Positions 8,657-16,455 of a stretch of 64,000 bases of DNA are shown piece by piece; within the stretch, counting starts at the first letter, position 1; each line of letters opens with the position of its first letter. Origin of the DNA: CAYWFU01 sp964457585 (GTDB taxonomy: Bacteria > JACRDZ01); NCBI GenBank assembly GCA_964457585.1, contig CAYWFU010000007.1, positions 12,583 to 76,582 on the forward strand, read 5' to 3'. The notes below the pieces were generated by a model. That model did no database searches and was not told where the DNA came from. It saw only the letters and a list, made by a program, of their open reading frames with translations. The translations under genes and the position numbers were made by a program.

Positions 8657-9487
8657 ATGTTTATTATTGCAGAGATAGGAATCAATCATAATGGTGATTT
8701 AAAAATCGCCAAACAGCTTATTGATGTTGCAAAGATCGCTGGTTGTGATGCAGTCAAATTCCAAAAAAGAACCATAGATTTGGTTTACACTAAGGAATTA
8801 TTGGATTCACCGCGGGAAAGTCCATGGGGAAAAACACAGCGAGCCCAAAAAGAAGGCTTAGAGTTTAATTATGCTCAGTATAAAGAAATAGACGATTATT
8901 GTCGTCATAAAGAAATTGAATGGTTTGCGTCTGCCTGGGATCATGAAAGCCAGAAATTCATAAGACAGTTTGATTTTAAACATAATAAAGTTGCATCAAC
9001 AATGATAGTTGATGAGAAATTTTTAAAAATGGTTGCGAGCGAAGGAAAACATACATTTATATCTACAGGGATGAGTTCCCTGGATATAATCGATAAAGCT
9101 GTTCAAATTTTCAGGGATATGAAATGTTCATTTGAACTTATGCATTGTGTTGCTACATATCCTATGAAAGATGAAGATGCAAATCTTAATTGTATTCCTA
9201 TGCTTCGTGAGCGATATAAATGCGATGTTGGATATAGCGGACATGAAACAGGTTTGGCTATATCCTACGCTGCTGCGGCATTTGGAATATCCTCACTTGA
9301 AAGACATATAACATTAGACCGCGCTATGTATGGTTCCGATCAATCTGCTTCTGTTGAACCTATAGGTATTATGCAATTGGTTGGAGGTGTGCGAAAAATT
9401 GAACGTGTGCTTGGAAATGGTAAAAAAACAATTATAGAAGCAGAAATTCCAATTGCAAAAAAACTTCGTGCGCATATTCAAGGGTAA
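8657..9487 (+). CDS. Short NeuB-family synthase lacking the SAF domain
   Basis: This 276-residue NeuB barrel has IIAEIGINHNGDLKIAKQLI, DAVKFQKR, FASAWDHES, KVASTMI, ISTGMSSLDI, LMHCVATYPM, GYSGHETG and SLERHITLDRAMYGSDQ. It ends right after the barrel, so the C-terminal SAF/antifreeze-like domain of sialic and pseudaminic acid synthases is absent; the pseI product in this window, at 350 residues, has it. It probably condenses phosphoenolpyruvate with an aldose or aldose phosphate to give a 3-deoxy-ulosonic acid. Its neighbours, a KdsC-like phosphatase and a cytidylyltransferase, suggest a phosphorylated intermediate. A strong AGGAGG site at 8641-8646 precedes the ATG. Confidence 0.84.
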   Translation: MFIIAEIGINHNGDLKIAKQLIDVAKIAGCDAVKFQKRTIDLVYTKELLDSPRESPWGKTQRAQKEGLEFNYAQYKEIDDYCRHKEIEWFASAWDHESQKFIRQFDFKHNKVASTMIVDEKFLKMVASEGKHTFISTGMSSLDIIDKAVQIFRDMKCSFELMHCVATYPMKDEDANLNCIPMLRERYKCDVGYSGHETGLAISYAAAAFGISSLERHITLDRAMYGSDQSASVEPIGIMQLVGGVRKIERVLGNGKKTIIEAEIPIAKKLRAHIQG

Positions 9488-9498
9488 AGGGGAAAATT

Positions 9499-10938
9499 AT
9501 GATTATTAAAGATAAACGTAAATTTTTAAATGAAGAAACATGTTATAGTCCTGATTTTCATATAGCGGACTATGAATTGGGAAAATATTCTTTTAACGAA
9601 TCCGCACTTTCAAATCTTGGAATTAAATCAACTATGACCAAATCTGAAGACTTATGGAAACGCGGGCGTAAAATTATTCCCTGTGGTACTCAGACACTTG
9701 GAAAGAGCCCGATAGGTTTTATTGATGGCGTTGCCCCTAAATATTTATCACATGGAAAAGGCGGCCGAGTCTGGGATGTTGACGGAAATGAATATATAGA
9801 TTGCTGGCTTGCCTGTTTACCAATAACGTTTGGATATCGTGTTGAAGAAATAGATAATGCTATAATCGAGCAGGTAACAAAAAGCGGAATTACTTTTTCC
9901 CTAATGCATTCATTAGAGGTGGAAGTTGCTGAAATGCTGCAGGAAGATATTTCAATTGCTGAACAAATAAGGTTTACAAAAAACGGTTCTGATGTTTGTG
10001 AAGCTGCTGTTCGTTTAGCAAGATATTTAACAAAACGAGATAAAGTTATTACTTTAGGTTATCATGGTTTTCATGATTGGTATATAGCAAGCACTGATCG
10101 TAATGGCGGAATTCCTGATTGCATAAAAGAAAGAACTTTGCGTTTTGCTTATAATAATATTGATAATTTAAAAAAATTGTTTGATACAAATAAAAATGAG
10201 ATAGCCTGTGTAATTATGGAGCCTACTATTTTTGAAGCTCCTAAGGATGATTTTTTAGCTAAAGTAAAAGATGTTTGTCATAAAAATGGAGCATTATTGA
10301 TTTTTGATGAAATGCTCACTGGTTATAGATTCTCAACTAACGGTGCAATGTCTTTTTTTGAAGTTGAGCCGGATTTAGCTACTTTCGGAAAAGGAATTGC
10401 TAATGGAATGCCGATAGGCATTCTCGTTGGATTAGAAAAACACATGCGAGGATTTGAAGAAGTTTTTCTTTCAAGCACTTATGGCGGGGAGACTCTTACT
10501 CTTGCGGCAACATTAGCAGGTCTTAAGTATCACCGTAAGAATGATGTTGTTGGCCACATGTGGCAAATAGGGAAAATTGTTCTGGATAATTTCAGACAAT
10601 CGATCAAAAAATTTAATTTAGAAAAAAACATATCAGCTATTGGTTACCCTGTACGACAAACATTGACTTTTAAAAAAGATAATGGGGAACCTGATTATAG
10701 CTTAGCAGGTCTTTTTCAACAGGAAATGCTGAAAAATGGTGTGCTATGCAATTCAGGACTTGGTTTTTGTCATAAACATTCTGCTAATGATGCTATGCAT
10801 GTAGCAAGAAGTTTTGACAAAGCATGCTTATTAATGCAAGAAGCTATAAAATCCGGTAACCTTGAACGTTATTTAAAAGGTAACCCTGCGCAACCTGTTT
10901 TTCGTGGATTGCGCGATCAGAAAGTAACATCAAATTAA
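9499..10938 (+). CDS. Class III aminotransferase, glutamate-1-semialdehyde aminomutase-like
   Basis: This 479-residue PLP enzyme of fold type I resembles HemL-type aminotransferases: KGGRVWDVDGNEYIDC, FTKNGSDVCEAAVRLAR, FHDWY, LLIFDEMLTGYR (Asp270) and the Schiff-base lysine Lys298 in TFGKGIANGMPIG. It is longer than HemL (about 430), with an extra N-terminal 50 residues. No other haem-synthesis genes are near, and it sits between a NeuB-like synthase and a sugar epimerase-like protein. The likely role is therefore installing an amino group on a ketosugar of the second ulosonate pathway. Confidence 0.83.
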   Translation: MIIKDKRKFLNEETCYSPDFHIADYELGKYSFNESALSNLGIKSTMTKSEDLWKRGRKIIPCGTQTLGKSPIGFIDGVAPKYLSHGKGGRVWDVDGNEYIDCWLACLPITFGYRVEEIDNAIIEQVTKSGITFSLMHSLEVEVAEMLQEDISIAEQIRFTKNGSDVCEAAVRLARYLTKRDKVITLGYHGFHDWYIASTDRNGGIPDCIKERTLRFAYNNIDNLKKLFDTNKNEIACVIMEPTIFEAPKDDFLAKVKDVCHKNGALLIFDEMLTGYRFSTNGAMSFFEVEPDLATFGKGIANGMPIGILVGLEKHMRGFEEVFLSSTYGGETLTLAATLAGLKYHRKNDVVGHMWQIGKIVLDNFRQSIKKFNLEKNISAIGYPVRQTLTFKKDNGEPDYSLAGLFQQEMLKNGVLCNSGLGFCHKHSANDAMHVARSFDKACLLMQEAIKSGNLERYLKGNPAQPVFRGLRDQKVTSN

Positions 10939-10947
10939 AAGGACATC

Positions 10948-11775
10948 ATGCTAGGAAGTTCATTGTTTGGAGTAATGCAGGGCAGATTACTTCCTAAATA
11001 TAAAGGACGTTATCAAGCCCATCCATTAGGATATTGGCAGGAAGAATTTTTTATTGCTGCAAAATTTGGTTTGGATATTATTGAATTTATTCTTGATTAT
11101 GAAGATGCTGAAAAAAATCCAATTTTATTTGATCCTGATTCAATATGTAAAATAATTGAAAAAACAGGAGTGAAAGTAAAAAGCGTATGCGCAGATTATT
11201 TTATGGAAGCTCCTGTATATTCAAACCCTGATAGCAGTGCTATTCTTGAACGTTTAATTCGAAATGCGAGTATTGTTGGAATACGTGATATTGTTATCCC
11301 ATGTGTGGATAAATCCAGTCTTCATGGACGCAAAGAAGCAGCATCATTTATTGAAAATTTGCTTGCTGTCATTCCTTTAGCAGAGAAAACAGAAGTGAAT
11401 TTGGCTCTTGAAACTGATTTGCCCCCGGATGATTTTGCATGGTTGTTATCACAATTTAATTCTAAAGTAGTGACAGTTAATTATGATACCGGTAACAGCG
11501 CTTCTTCAGGGTATAATCTGATTGAAGAATTTGAAGCCTATGGTGATCGCATTACTGATATACATATAAAAGATAGAATTTGCGGAGGAGGCTCGGTATT
11601 ATTAGGTACCGGCAATACAGACTTTGATGCACTTTTTTTATTTTTATCAAAAAACAAATTTAGTGGACCATTAATTATGCAAGCTTATCGAGATGACGAG
11701 GGTATTGAGATTTTCAAACAACAACAAAAGTGGATACAAGATCGGTATAATAGATTTATAGAAAGGATTAAATAA
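10948..11775 (+). CDS. Xylose-isomerase-like TIM-barrel protein, putative sugar epimerase/isomerase
   Basis: This 275-residue protein of the AP-endonuclease-2/xylose-isomerase barrel superfamily has acidic and His metal-ligand positions in LALETD, VNYDTGN and ITDIHIKDR, and the closing GTGNTDFDALFLFL segment. Family members epimerise or isomerise ketoses and keto-acids. The N-terminal GVMQGRLLPKYKGRYQAHP start is typical of a subgroup seen in polysaccharide loci. It ends in a TAATG overlap with the CMP-sugar synthetase gene, so it is probably in the same pathway. The exact substrate cannot be read from the sequence. Confidence 0.8.
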   Translation: MLGSSLFGVMQGRLLPKYKGRYQAHPLGYWQEEFFIAAKFGLDIIEFILDYEDAEKNPILFDPDSICKIIEKTGVKVKSVCADYFMEAPVYSNPDSSAILERLIRNASIVGIRDIVIPCVDKSSLHGRKEAASFIENLLAVIPLAEKTEVNLALETDLPPDDFAWLLSQFNSKVVTVNYDTGNSASSGYNLIEEFEAYGDRITDIHIKDRICGGGSVLLGTGNTDFDALFLFLSKNKFSGPLIMQAYRDDEGIEIFKQQQKWIQDRYNRFIERIK

Positions 11776-12536
11776 TGTCAAATGTAAACGTAGTTGCTTT
11801 AATTCAAGCTCGGGGAGGTTCTAAAGGTGTACCGGGAAAAAATATACGACCATTGGGTGGATACCCTTTAATAGCATGGTCAGTAGTAGCATGCAAATTA
11901 TGTAAAAATATTGACCGAGTTGTTATTTCAACAGACAGCCATGAAATCGCTGATATAGGAAAGAAATATGGGGCAGAAGTTCCTTTTATGCGTCCTGCTG
12001 AATTCGCTACTGATACAGCTAATGATTTAGATGTTATTAAGCATGCATTAGGATGGTTCAAAGATGTTGAAAAAAGAATTCCTGATTTAATAATTCAAAT
12101 TAGACCAACGACGCCGCTGCGAGAACCATCTTTAATGGATGATGCAATTCGTTTGATGCAGAAACATCCTGAAGCTACTGGATTATTATCGGTATTTGAA
12201 ATGCCTGAATCTCATTGCAAAATGTTCGGCATGAAGAAAGATGGGTTCTTACATGGATTATGTCCTGATGATCCGCGTCCTGAATATTTTAATTTACCAC
12301 GTCAAGTATTTCCTCCAACATATTTTGCAGGCGGATATATTGATATTATCAAACCAGGCACAGTATTAGATTTGAAAATGTGTTATGGTGATCGTATACT
12401 TGGTTTTATTTCACCAGATAGCGGTGAAGTTGATAGTCCGGAAGATTTTAAACGTTTAGAATATTTAATGAGCGATTATGGGCAAACAGTATATGAATAT
12501 TTAAGGAAAAATTTTTATGAAAAAAACTGTAATTGA
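11775..12536 (+). CDS. Acylneuraminate/ulosonate cytidylyltransferase (NeuA family)
   Basis: This 253-residue CMP-sugar synthetase has the CTP-binding N-terminus VALIQARGGSKGVPGKNIRPL, VVISTDSHEIADI, IQIRPTTPLREPS, and YFAGGYIDIIKP with SGEVDSPEDF near the end. It activates a 3-deoxy-ulosonic acid as its CMP derivative for a glycosyltransferase. Two NeuB-family synthases occur upstream (PseI at 5420 and the short form at 8657). Position, overlapping the TIM-barrel gene by one base and the SDR gene by 20 bases, links this one to the second cassette; serving pseudaminic acid too cannot be excluded because no separate PseF is visible. Confidence 0.88.
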   Translation: MSNVNVVALIQARGGSKGVPGKNIRPLGGYPLIAWSVVACKLCKNIDRVVISTDSHEIADIGKKYGAEVPFMRPAEFATDTANDLDVIKHALGWFKDVEKRIPDLIIQIRPTTPLREPSLMDDAIRLMQKHPEATGLLSVFEMPESHCKMFGMKKDGFLHGLCPDDPRPEYFNLPRQVFPPTYFAGGYIDIIKPGTVLDLKMCYGDRILGFISPDSGEVDSPEDFKRLEYLMSDYGQTVYEYLRKNFYEKNCN

Positions 12537-13344
12537 TATATTTGATTTGACTGGAAGAGTAGCTATTATTACAGGCGGCGCAGGTTTGCTTGGTATAAAA
12601 CATGCTGAAGCTATATCAGAATTAGGCGGGATTCCGGTTCTACTTGATATATCAAAAGAGGCAATAGATGCAGCAGTTGTTAAAATAAATAAGCCTTGTG
12701 CGGGACTTATAGCTGATATTACCGATGAAAAAGCATTAACTGACACGCTAGAACGTGTAGTACATGATTATAATCGGATTGATATTTTAATCAATAATGC
12801 GGCAGATAATCCAAAAGTCGAGAGTAAAGAATTTGCGAGCAAACAATGGTGCAGGCTGGAAAATTTTCCTCTTAACGCATGGGAAAAAAGTATTTCTGTA
12901 GGATTAACAGGAGCATTCCTTTGTTCAAAAGTTTTTGGTACTGAAATGGCAAAACGTGGTAAAGGAGTTATTCTCAATATTGCTTCAGACCTTGCTGTTA
13001 TTGCTCCCGATCAACGAATTTACCGCACACCAGGATTATCTATAGAAAACCAACCTGTTAAGCCTGTTACTTATTCAGTGGTAAAAGCTGGATTGATAGG
13101 ACTAACACGTTATATTGCCACTTATTGGAATGAATTTGGTGTGCGCTCAAATGCACTTGTGCCGGGTGGCGTATACAATGAACAGCCGGATGATTTTGTT
13201 CAGCGTTTGACCAATCTTATTCCTATGGGACGAATGGCAAATGCTGATGAATATAAAGCCGCAGTGGCATTTTTAGTTTCCGATGCCTCATCTTATATGA
13301 CAGGCGCCTCTCTGGTAATCGATGGTGGAAGAACCGCATGGTGA
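12517..13344 (+). CDS. Short-chain dehydrogenase/reductase
   Basis: This 275-residue classical SDR has the NAD(P) motif ITGGAGLLG, the NAG-like INNAADNP, the YSVVKAGLIGL active-site Tyr/Lys pair, and the C-terminal SDASSYMTGASLVIDGG. It begins inside the last 20 bases of the cytidylyltransferase gene and is the last member of the second ulosonate cassette. It probably oxidises or reduces a sugar hydroxyl or ketone, for example making the ketone used by the upstream aminotransferase. Order in the pathway is inferred. A seven-base overlap joins it to the polymerase gene. Confidence 0.87.
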   Translation: MKKTVIDIFDLTGRVAIITGGAGLLGIKHAEAISELGGIPVLLDISKEAIDAAVVKINKPCAGLIADITDEKALTDTLERVVHDYNRIDILINNAADNPKVESKEFASKQWCRLENFPLNAWEKSISVGLTGAFLCSKVFGTEMAKRGKGVILNIASDLAVIAPDQRIYRTPGLSIENQPVKPVTYSVVKAGLIGLTRYIATYWNEFGVRSNALVPGGVYNEQPDDFVQRLTNLIPMGRMANADEYKAAVAFLVSDASSYMTGASLVIDGGRTAW

Positions 13345-14591
13345 GTCCTTCAGATAATTTAGTGCAAAATAACAATCAAAAATGGTATTTATCATATAGC
13401 ATAAATTTATCAGAAAAAAGTATTTATACATTTTTATTTGTTTTATCATTGATTTACTCAACACTATTAATCAGAATAATGAATCCCTTAGTCAATAATG
13501 AGCATCTTACGTATTCCTTATTGGTGATAGAGGAATATGTTTTATTGTTCATTTTATTAGTTTGTTATTTTTTACGGAATTCGATAAAAATACCTGATAT
13601 TACAATGACAGTGCTGGTGATAGCATATATGTATTTTTCAGCATGGATAAAACATGATGCGGATATTTATTATTTAAAATTATCAATATTTTTTTTTCTT
13701 CACTATTTAGTTTATATTAATATTTTTGAACGATTGGATAAACGTATAGTTTTTTATATTCTTATGCTGTATGGATTTCTTATTTCAATATTCTATATTA
13801 ATTTAATGTATTCAAATGTTAATATTATTGCATCGACAGAAGTTGCAGGACATCTCGGCAAAAGAGGTTCCTCTGAAGAATTTGGTATGCTTACTAATGT
13901 AAATAATATTTCAATGATATTAGTTGGAATTTCAACACTTTTAGTAGTTATAAAACATAATTTTGAGATTAGTAAAAAAATGATATTATTATCATTAATT
14001 CTACATTTAACAGTATTATTAGTTTTAATAATCAATGCAACCGTTTCAGCTATTTTATTTTTCATTTCTTTATTAATTTATGATCTTTATAAAATGTATG
14101 GTTTTTCTAGTTTCGCAGTTTTATTATTAATTATAAGTGTAATAGGCTATTTTGGATTTAATATATCTAATTTATTAATATTTCAACGTGCGGAGTCCGG
14201 TGCTACATTTGATATTAGAATAATAAATATGATGCAATCACTTGATATATTTAAAAATAATCCATTTTTTGGCATTGGTCATTCACTCATTGCTGAAATA
14301 GAGACAGGATTGGTTTATTCTACTGATCATAATTTTTACACAAAACTTTTGGGTGCTGAAGGAATGATTGGTTTTTTATTATATGGTTGTTTTTTTTATA
14401 ATTTTTTACGTTCACGTAGAGTATATTTCAAAGGTCTAAACCTGTTACGTTTCTATTTTTTATTTTTCTTGATTTTCACACCCGCCGGTTGTTCAGTTAT
14501 GATGATTGTTGCAGCTTTAATTTATGAGATTAGCGGATATTATTCAATTTCAAATAATTCTCATATAAACGAAAATGGATATTTGATTTAA
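13338..14591 (+). CDS. O-antigen polymerase/ligase-like membrane protein (Wzy-type)
   Basis: This 417-residue, very hydrophobic protein has around ten or more predicted membrane helices. It carries the periplasmic-loop signature of the O-antigen ligase/polymerase family: NNPFFGIGHSLI followed by STDHNFYTKLLGAEGMIGFLLYG. Such proteins polymerise lipid-linked repeat units at the periplasmic face or ligate them to lipid A core. Position inside the polysaccharide locus makes Wzy the likelier role. No flippase of the Wzx type is seen in the window, whereas an ABC exporter is encoded at 35168. The start overlaps the SDR stop. Confidence 0.8.
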   Translation: MVSPSDNLVQNNNQKWYLSYSINLSEKSIYTFLFVLSLIYSTLLIRIMNPLVNNEHLTYSLLVIEEYVLLFILLVCYFLRNSIKIPDITMTVLVIAYMYFSAWIKHDADIYYLKLSIFFFLHYLVYINIFERLDKRIVFYILMLYGFLISIFYINLMYSNVNIIASTEVAGHLGKRGSSEEFGMLTNVNNISMILVGISTLLVVIKHNFEISKKMILLSLILHLTVLLVLIINATVSAILFFISLLIYDLYKMYGFSSFAVLLLIISVIGYFGFNISNLLIFQRAESGATFDIRIINMMQSLDIFKNNPFFGIGHSLIAEIETGLVYSTDHNFYTKLLGAEGMIGFLLYGCFFYNFLRSRRVYFKGLNLLRFYFLFFLIFTPAGCSVMMIVAALIYEISGYYSISNNSHINENGYLI

Positions 14592-14593
14592 AC

Positions 14594-15265
14594 ATGAATA
14601 TTTTAAAAGATAAATTAAAGAAATTGCGAAGAAAAATTTATTGTTTCCGTTTTCCATATTTTAAAGCTTATGCTAATTTATTGATTAAATTTAATTTTTC
14701 AATAAAATTATTTTTAATTTGGTTGAAAAATGTATTATTTTTTGATCAGATGATAAGATTTCAATGTAATAAAGTTGGTAAAAATATATTTATTTGGAAG
14801 GAATATCCATCAATTTTAAATAAAGGATATATTGAAATGGGAGATAATATAAATATATTTGGGGAAAATTATTTTAGAGTCGGGATTATCCTTTCTGATA
14901 TTAATAAACCAAGATTGATCATAGGTAATAATGTTGATATTGGGTATCAATGTGATATTAATGTTGCGGGTATCGTTAGTATTGGTAATAATGTTTTTCT
15001 AGCAAATGGTGTGAAAATATTTGATAATAATTCACATCCATTAGATATAAAAGAAAGACAGCATAAATCTCCTTTAGCAAATGAACATATATCTCCTGTT
15101 GTTATAAAAGATGATGCATGGATTGGAATAAATGCAATAATTTTAAAAGGGGTTACTATAGGTAGAGGTGCAATAATAGGAGCAGGATCTGTTGTAACTA
15201 AGGACATTCCAGATAATGTAATTGCAGTGGGTAATCCAGCCAGAGTTATTAAGGATATTAAATAA
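14594..15265 (+). CDS. Left-handed beta-helix (hexapeptide) acyltransferase
   Basis: This 223-residue protein has a basic N-terminal 80 residues followed by hexapeptide repeats: IEMGDNINIFGENYFRVG, IGNNVDIGYQCDINVAG, IGNNVFLANGVKIFDNNSHP and the C-terminal IGRGAIIGAGSVVTKDIPDN, ending VIAVGNPARVIK. The DNNSHP His is the usual catalytic position of the maltose/galactoside acetyltransferase type. It likely O-acetylates a surface sugar using acetyl-CoA. It follows the polymerase by two bases and is equally AT-rich. Confidence 0.83.
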   Translation: MNILKDKLKKLRRKIYCFRFPYFKAYANLLIKFNFSIKLFLIWLKNVLFFDQMIRFQCNKVGKNIFIWKEYPSILNKGYIEMGDNINIFGENYFRVGIILSDINKPRLIIGNNVDIGYQCDINVAGIVSIGNNVFLANGVKIFDNNSHPLDIKERQHKSPLANEHISPVVIKDDAWIGINAIILKGVTIGRGAIIGAGSVVTKDIPDNVIAVGNPARVIKDIK

Positions 15266-15278
15266 AAAAGCAATATTT

Positions 15279-15306
15279 TATAAATATAAAAAATATTTAT
15301 ATTTTT
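15279..15306 (+). terminator. Weak AT-only stem-loop with T-run
   Basis: A 9-bp perfect stem TATAAATAT/ATATTTATA with a five-A loop is followed by TTTTT, 14 bases after the acyltransferase stop. It has the shape of an intrinsic terminator but the stem holds no G or C, so it may be weak. It separates two sub-blocks of the locus. Confidence 0.3.
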
Positions 15307-15324
15307 GATTAAGGAATATCAATA

Positions 15325-15387
15325 ATGAGTTCGGAGAAAATTTGTCAGGTTTGTGGAACATATGATTTAAAGGAGAGATTCAATTAG
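15325..15387 (+). pseudogene. Possible remnant of a zinc-ribbon methyltransferase start
   Basis: A 20-codon reading frame follows an AAGGA site and begins MSSEKICQVCG. The CxxCG pattern is how several sugar-modifying methyltransferases with an N-terminal zinc-binding domain start, and an intact example lies at 25874. The frame stops at TAG after codon 20, and a complete methyltransferase without such a zinc domain begins 43 bases later. It could be the remains of a lost gene, or chance. Confidence 0.25.
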
Positions 15388-15429
15388 ATGTGTGCTTAGG
15401 AAAAACTCAAACATATAGAAGGGGAAAAA

Positions 15430-16371
15430 ATGGAAACAAAAAATGATAATACAAAAAAGATGACGGTTAGCGAAACTTATAGTAAGTATGTTTTTTCAGA
15501 ATGGCCTGATGTTTTGGGAGACCTGTACGCGAAATATAAAGACCGTAACCATGTCGTTACTTATAAAGGAAATATTAATAATGTATTTCGAGCTGTATTT
15601 GTGTTCGATTATTTAAAAAAATTTTTTCCTAATGGTTGCAAAGTTATCGATATTGGTTGTGGTATAGGTTATATCTCTCATTACCTGTCTAAAAATGGTT
15701 ATGATGTCCATGCCTTCGACGCTAGCGATACTGGAATCTTAAAAGCTAAAGAAGTAGCGAGTCAGATCGGTATTAATCCGGATATATTTGTGTGTCATGA
15801 CCATACATACCTTGAAAAAGTTCCTAGTGAATCTGTAGATGTTGCACTAGCGATGGGGTTTCTTTATTATCTGGATGAAAAGACCAGAGATTATTGTTAT
15901 AAGCAAATTAACAGAATCTTAAAGAAAAAGGGGCGTTTTTTAATGACTGGTAATAATAAATTATTTGAAGCTTTTGCTCTAAATGATACTACACTTAAAT
16001 TTTGGGCAGAGATGATAGATGATTTTTCTCCAGTATCGAAGTTGCTTACTCCAAAAACGACTCTTGATGCTTTATGTGAAAAAGTCAAAGTACCAAAAAG
16101 AATATTTGAAGAAAAGAGTATCAGCAAAAAATTTAAGTTACTTGAAGATAATCCGCTGACTTTCCATAAAGATTTACGTGAGTATGATTTTGAAGTTGAA
16201 GAAATACTTTATCCCGATAGTCATTTATTAATTCCCGCCCTTGAAGCTGAAGTTGATCAAGATGCTTTGTTGAAATTAAAAGCTGAATATTGTGTTCAGA
16301 AAGCCAGAGACTGGCGAGGTATATTTATGTGTTATGAATTTCTTGCCTTTATGCATAAGGGCGCTGTTTAA
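15430..16371 (+). CDS. Class I SAM-dependent methyltransferase
   Basis: This 313-residue Rossmann methyltransferase has motif I in CKVIDIGCGIGYISHYL, then HAFDASDTGILKAKEVA, SVDVALAMGFLYYLDE as motif IV, and LKKKGRFLMTGNN as motif V. The C-terminal 130 residues are not recognised and may bind the substrate. Location suggests a sugar methyltransferase of the surface polysaccharide. A GGGG-rich ribosome site lies just upstream of the ATG. GC content is higher than in the preceding two genes. Confidence 0.8.
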   Translation: METKNDNTKKMTVSETYSKYVFSEWPDVLGDLYAKYKDRNHVVTYKGNINNVFRAVFVFDYLKKFFPNGCKVIDIGCGIGYISHYLSKNGYDVHAFDASDTGILKAKEVASQIGINPDIFVCHDHTYLEKVPSESVDVALAMGFLYYLDEKTRDYCYKQINRILKKKGRFLMTGNNKLFEAFALNDTTLKFWAEMIDDFSPVSKLLTPKTTLDALCEKVKVPKRIFEEKSISKKFKLLEDNPLTFHKDLREYDFEVEEILYPDSHLLIPALEAEVDQDALLKLKAEYCVQKARDWRGIFMCYEFLAFMHKGAV

Positions 16372-16455
16372 TTATAAGATGTTATTTAATGTTTAATTTT
16401 TGATTGAATAATTTATTTTTATAAATATAATATTATTTATGGATAAGGAGTTATT

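Noticed and set aside
9499..10938. HemL (haem synthesis) assignment
   Set aside because: The protein is longer than HemL, and every neighbour belongs to ulosonate sugar synthesis.
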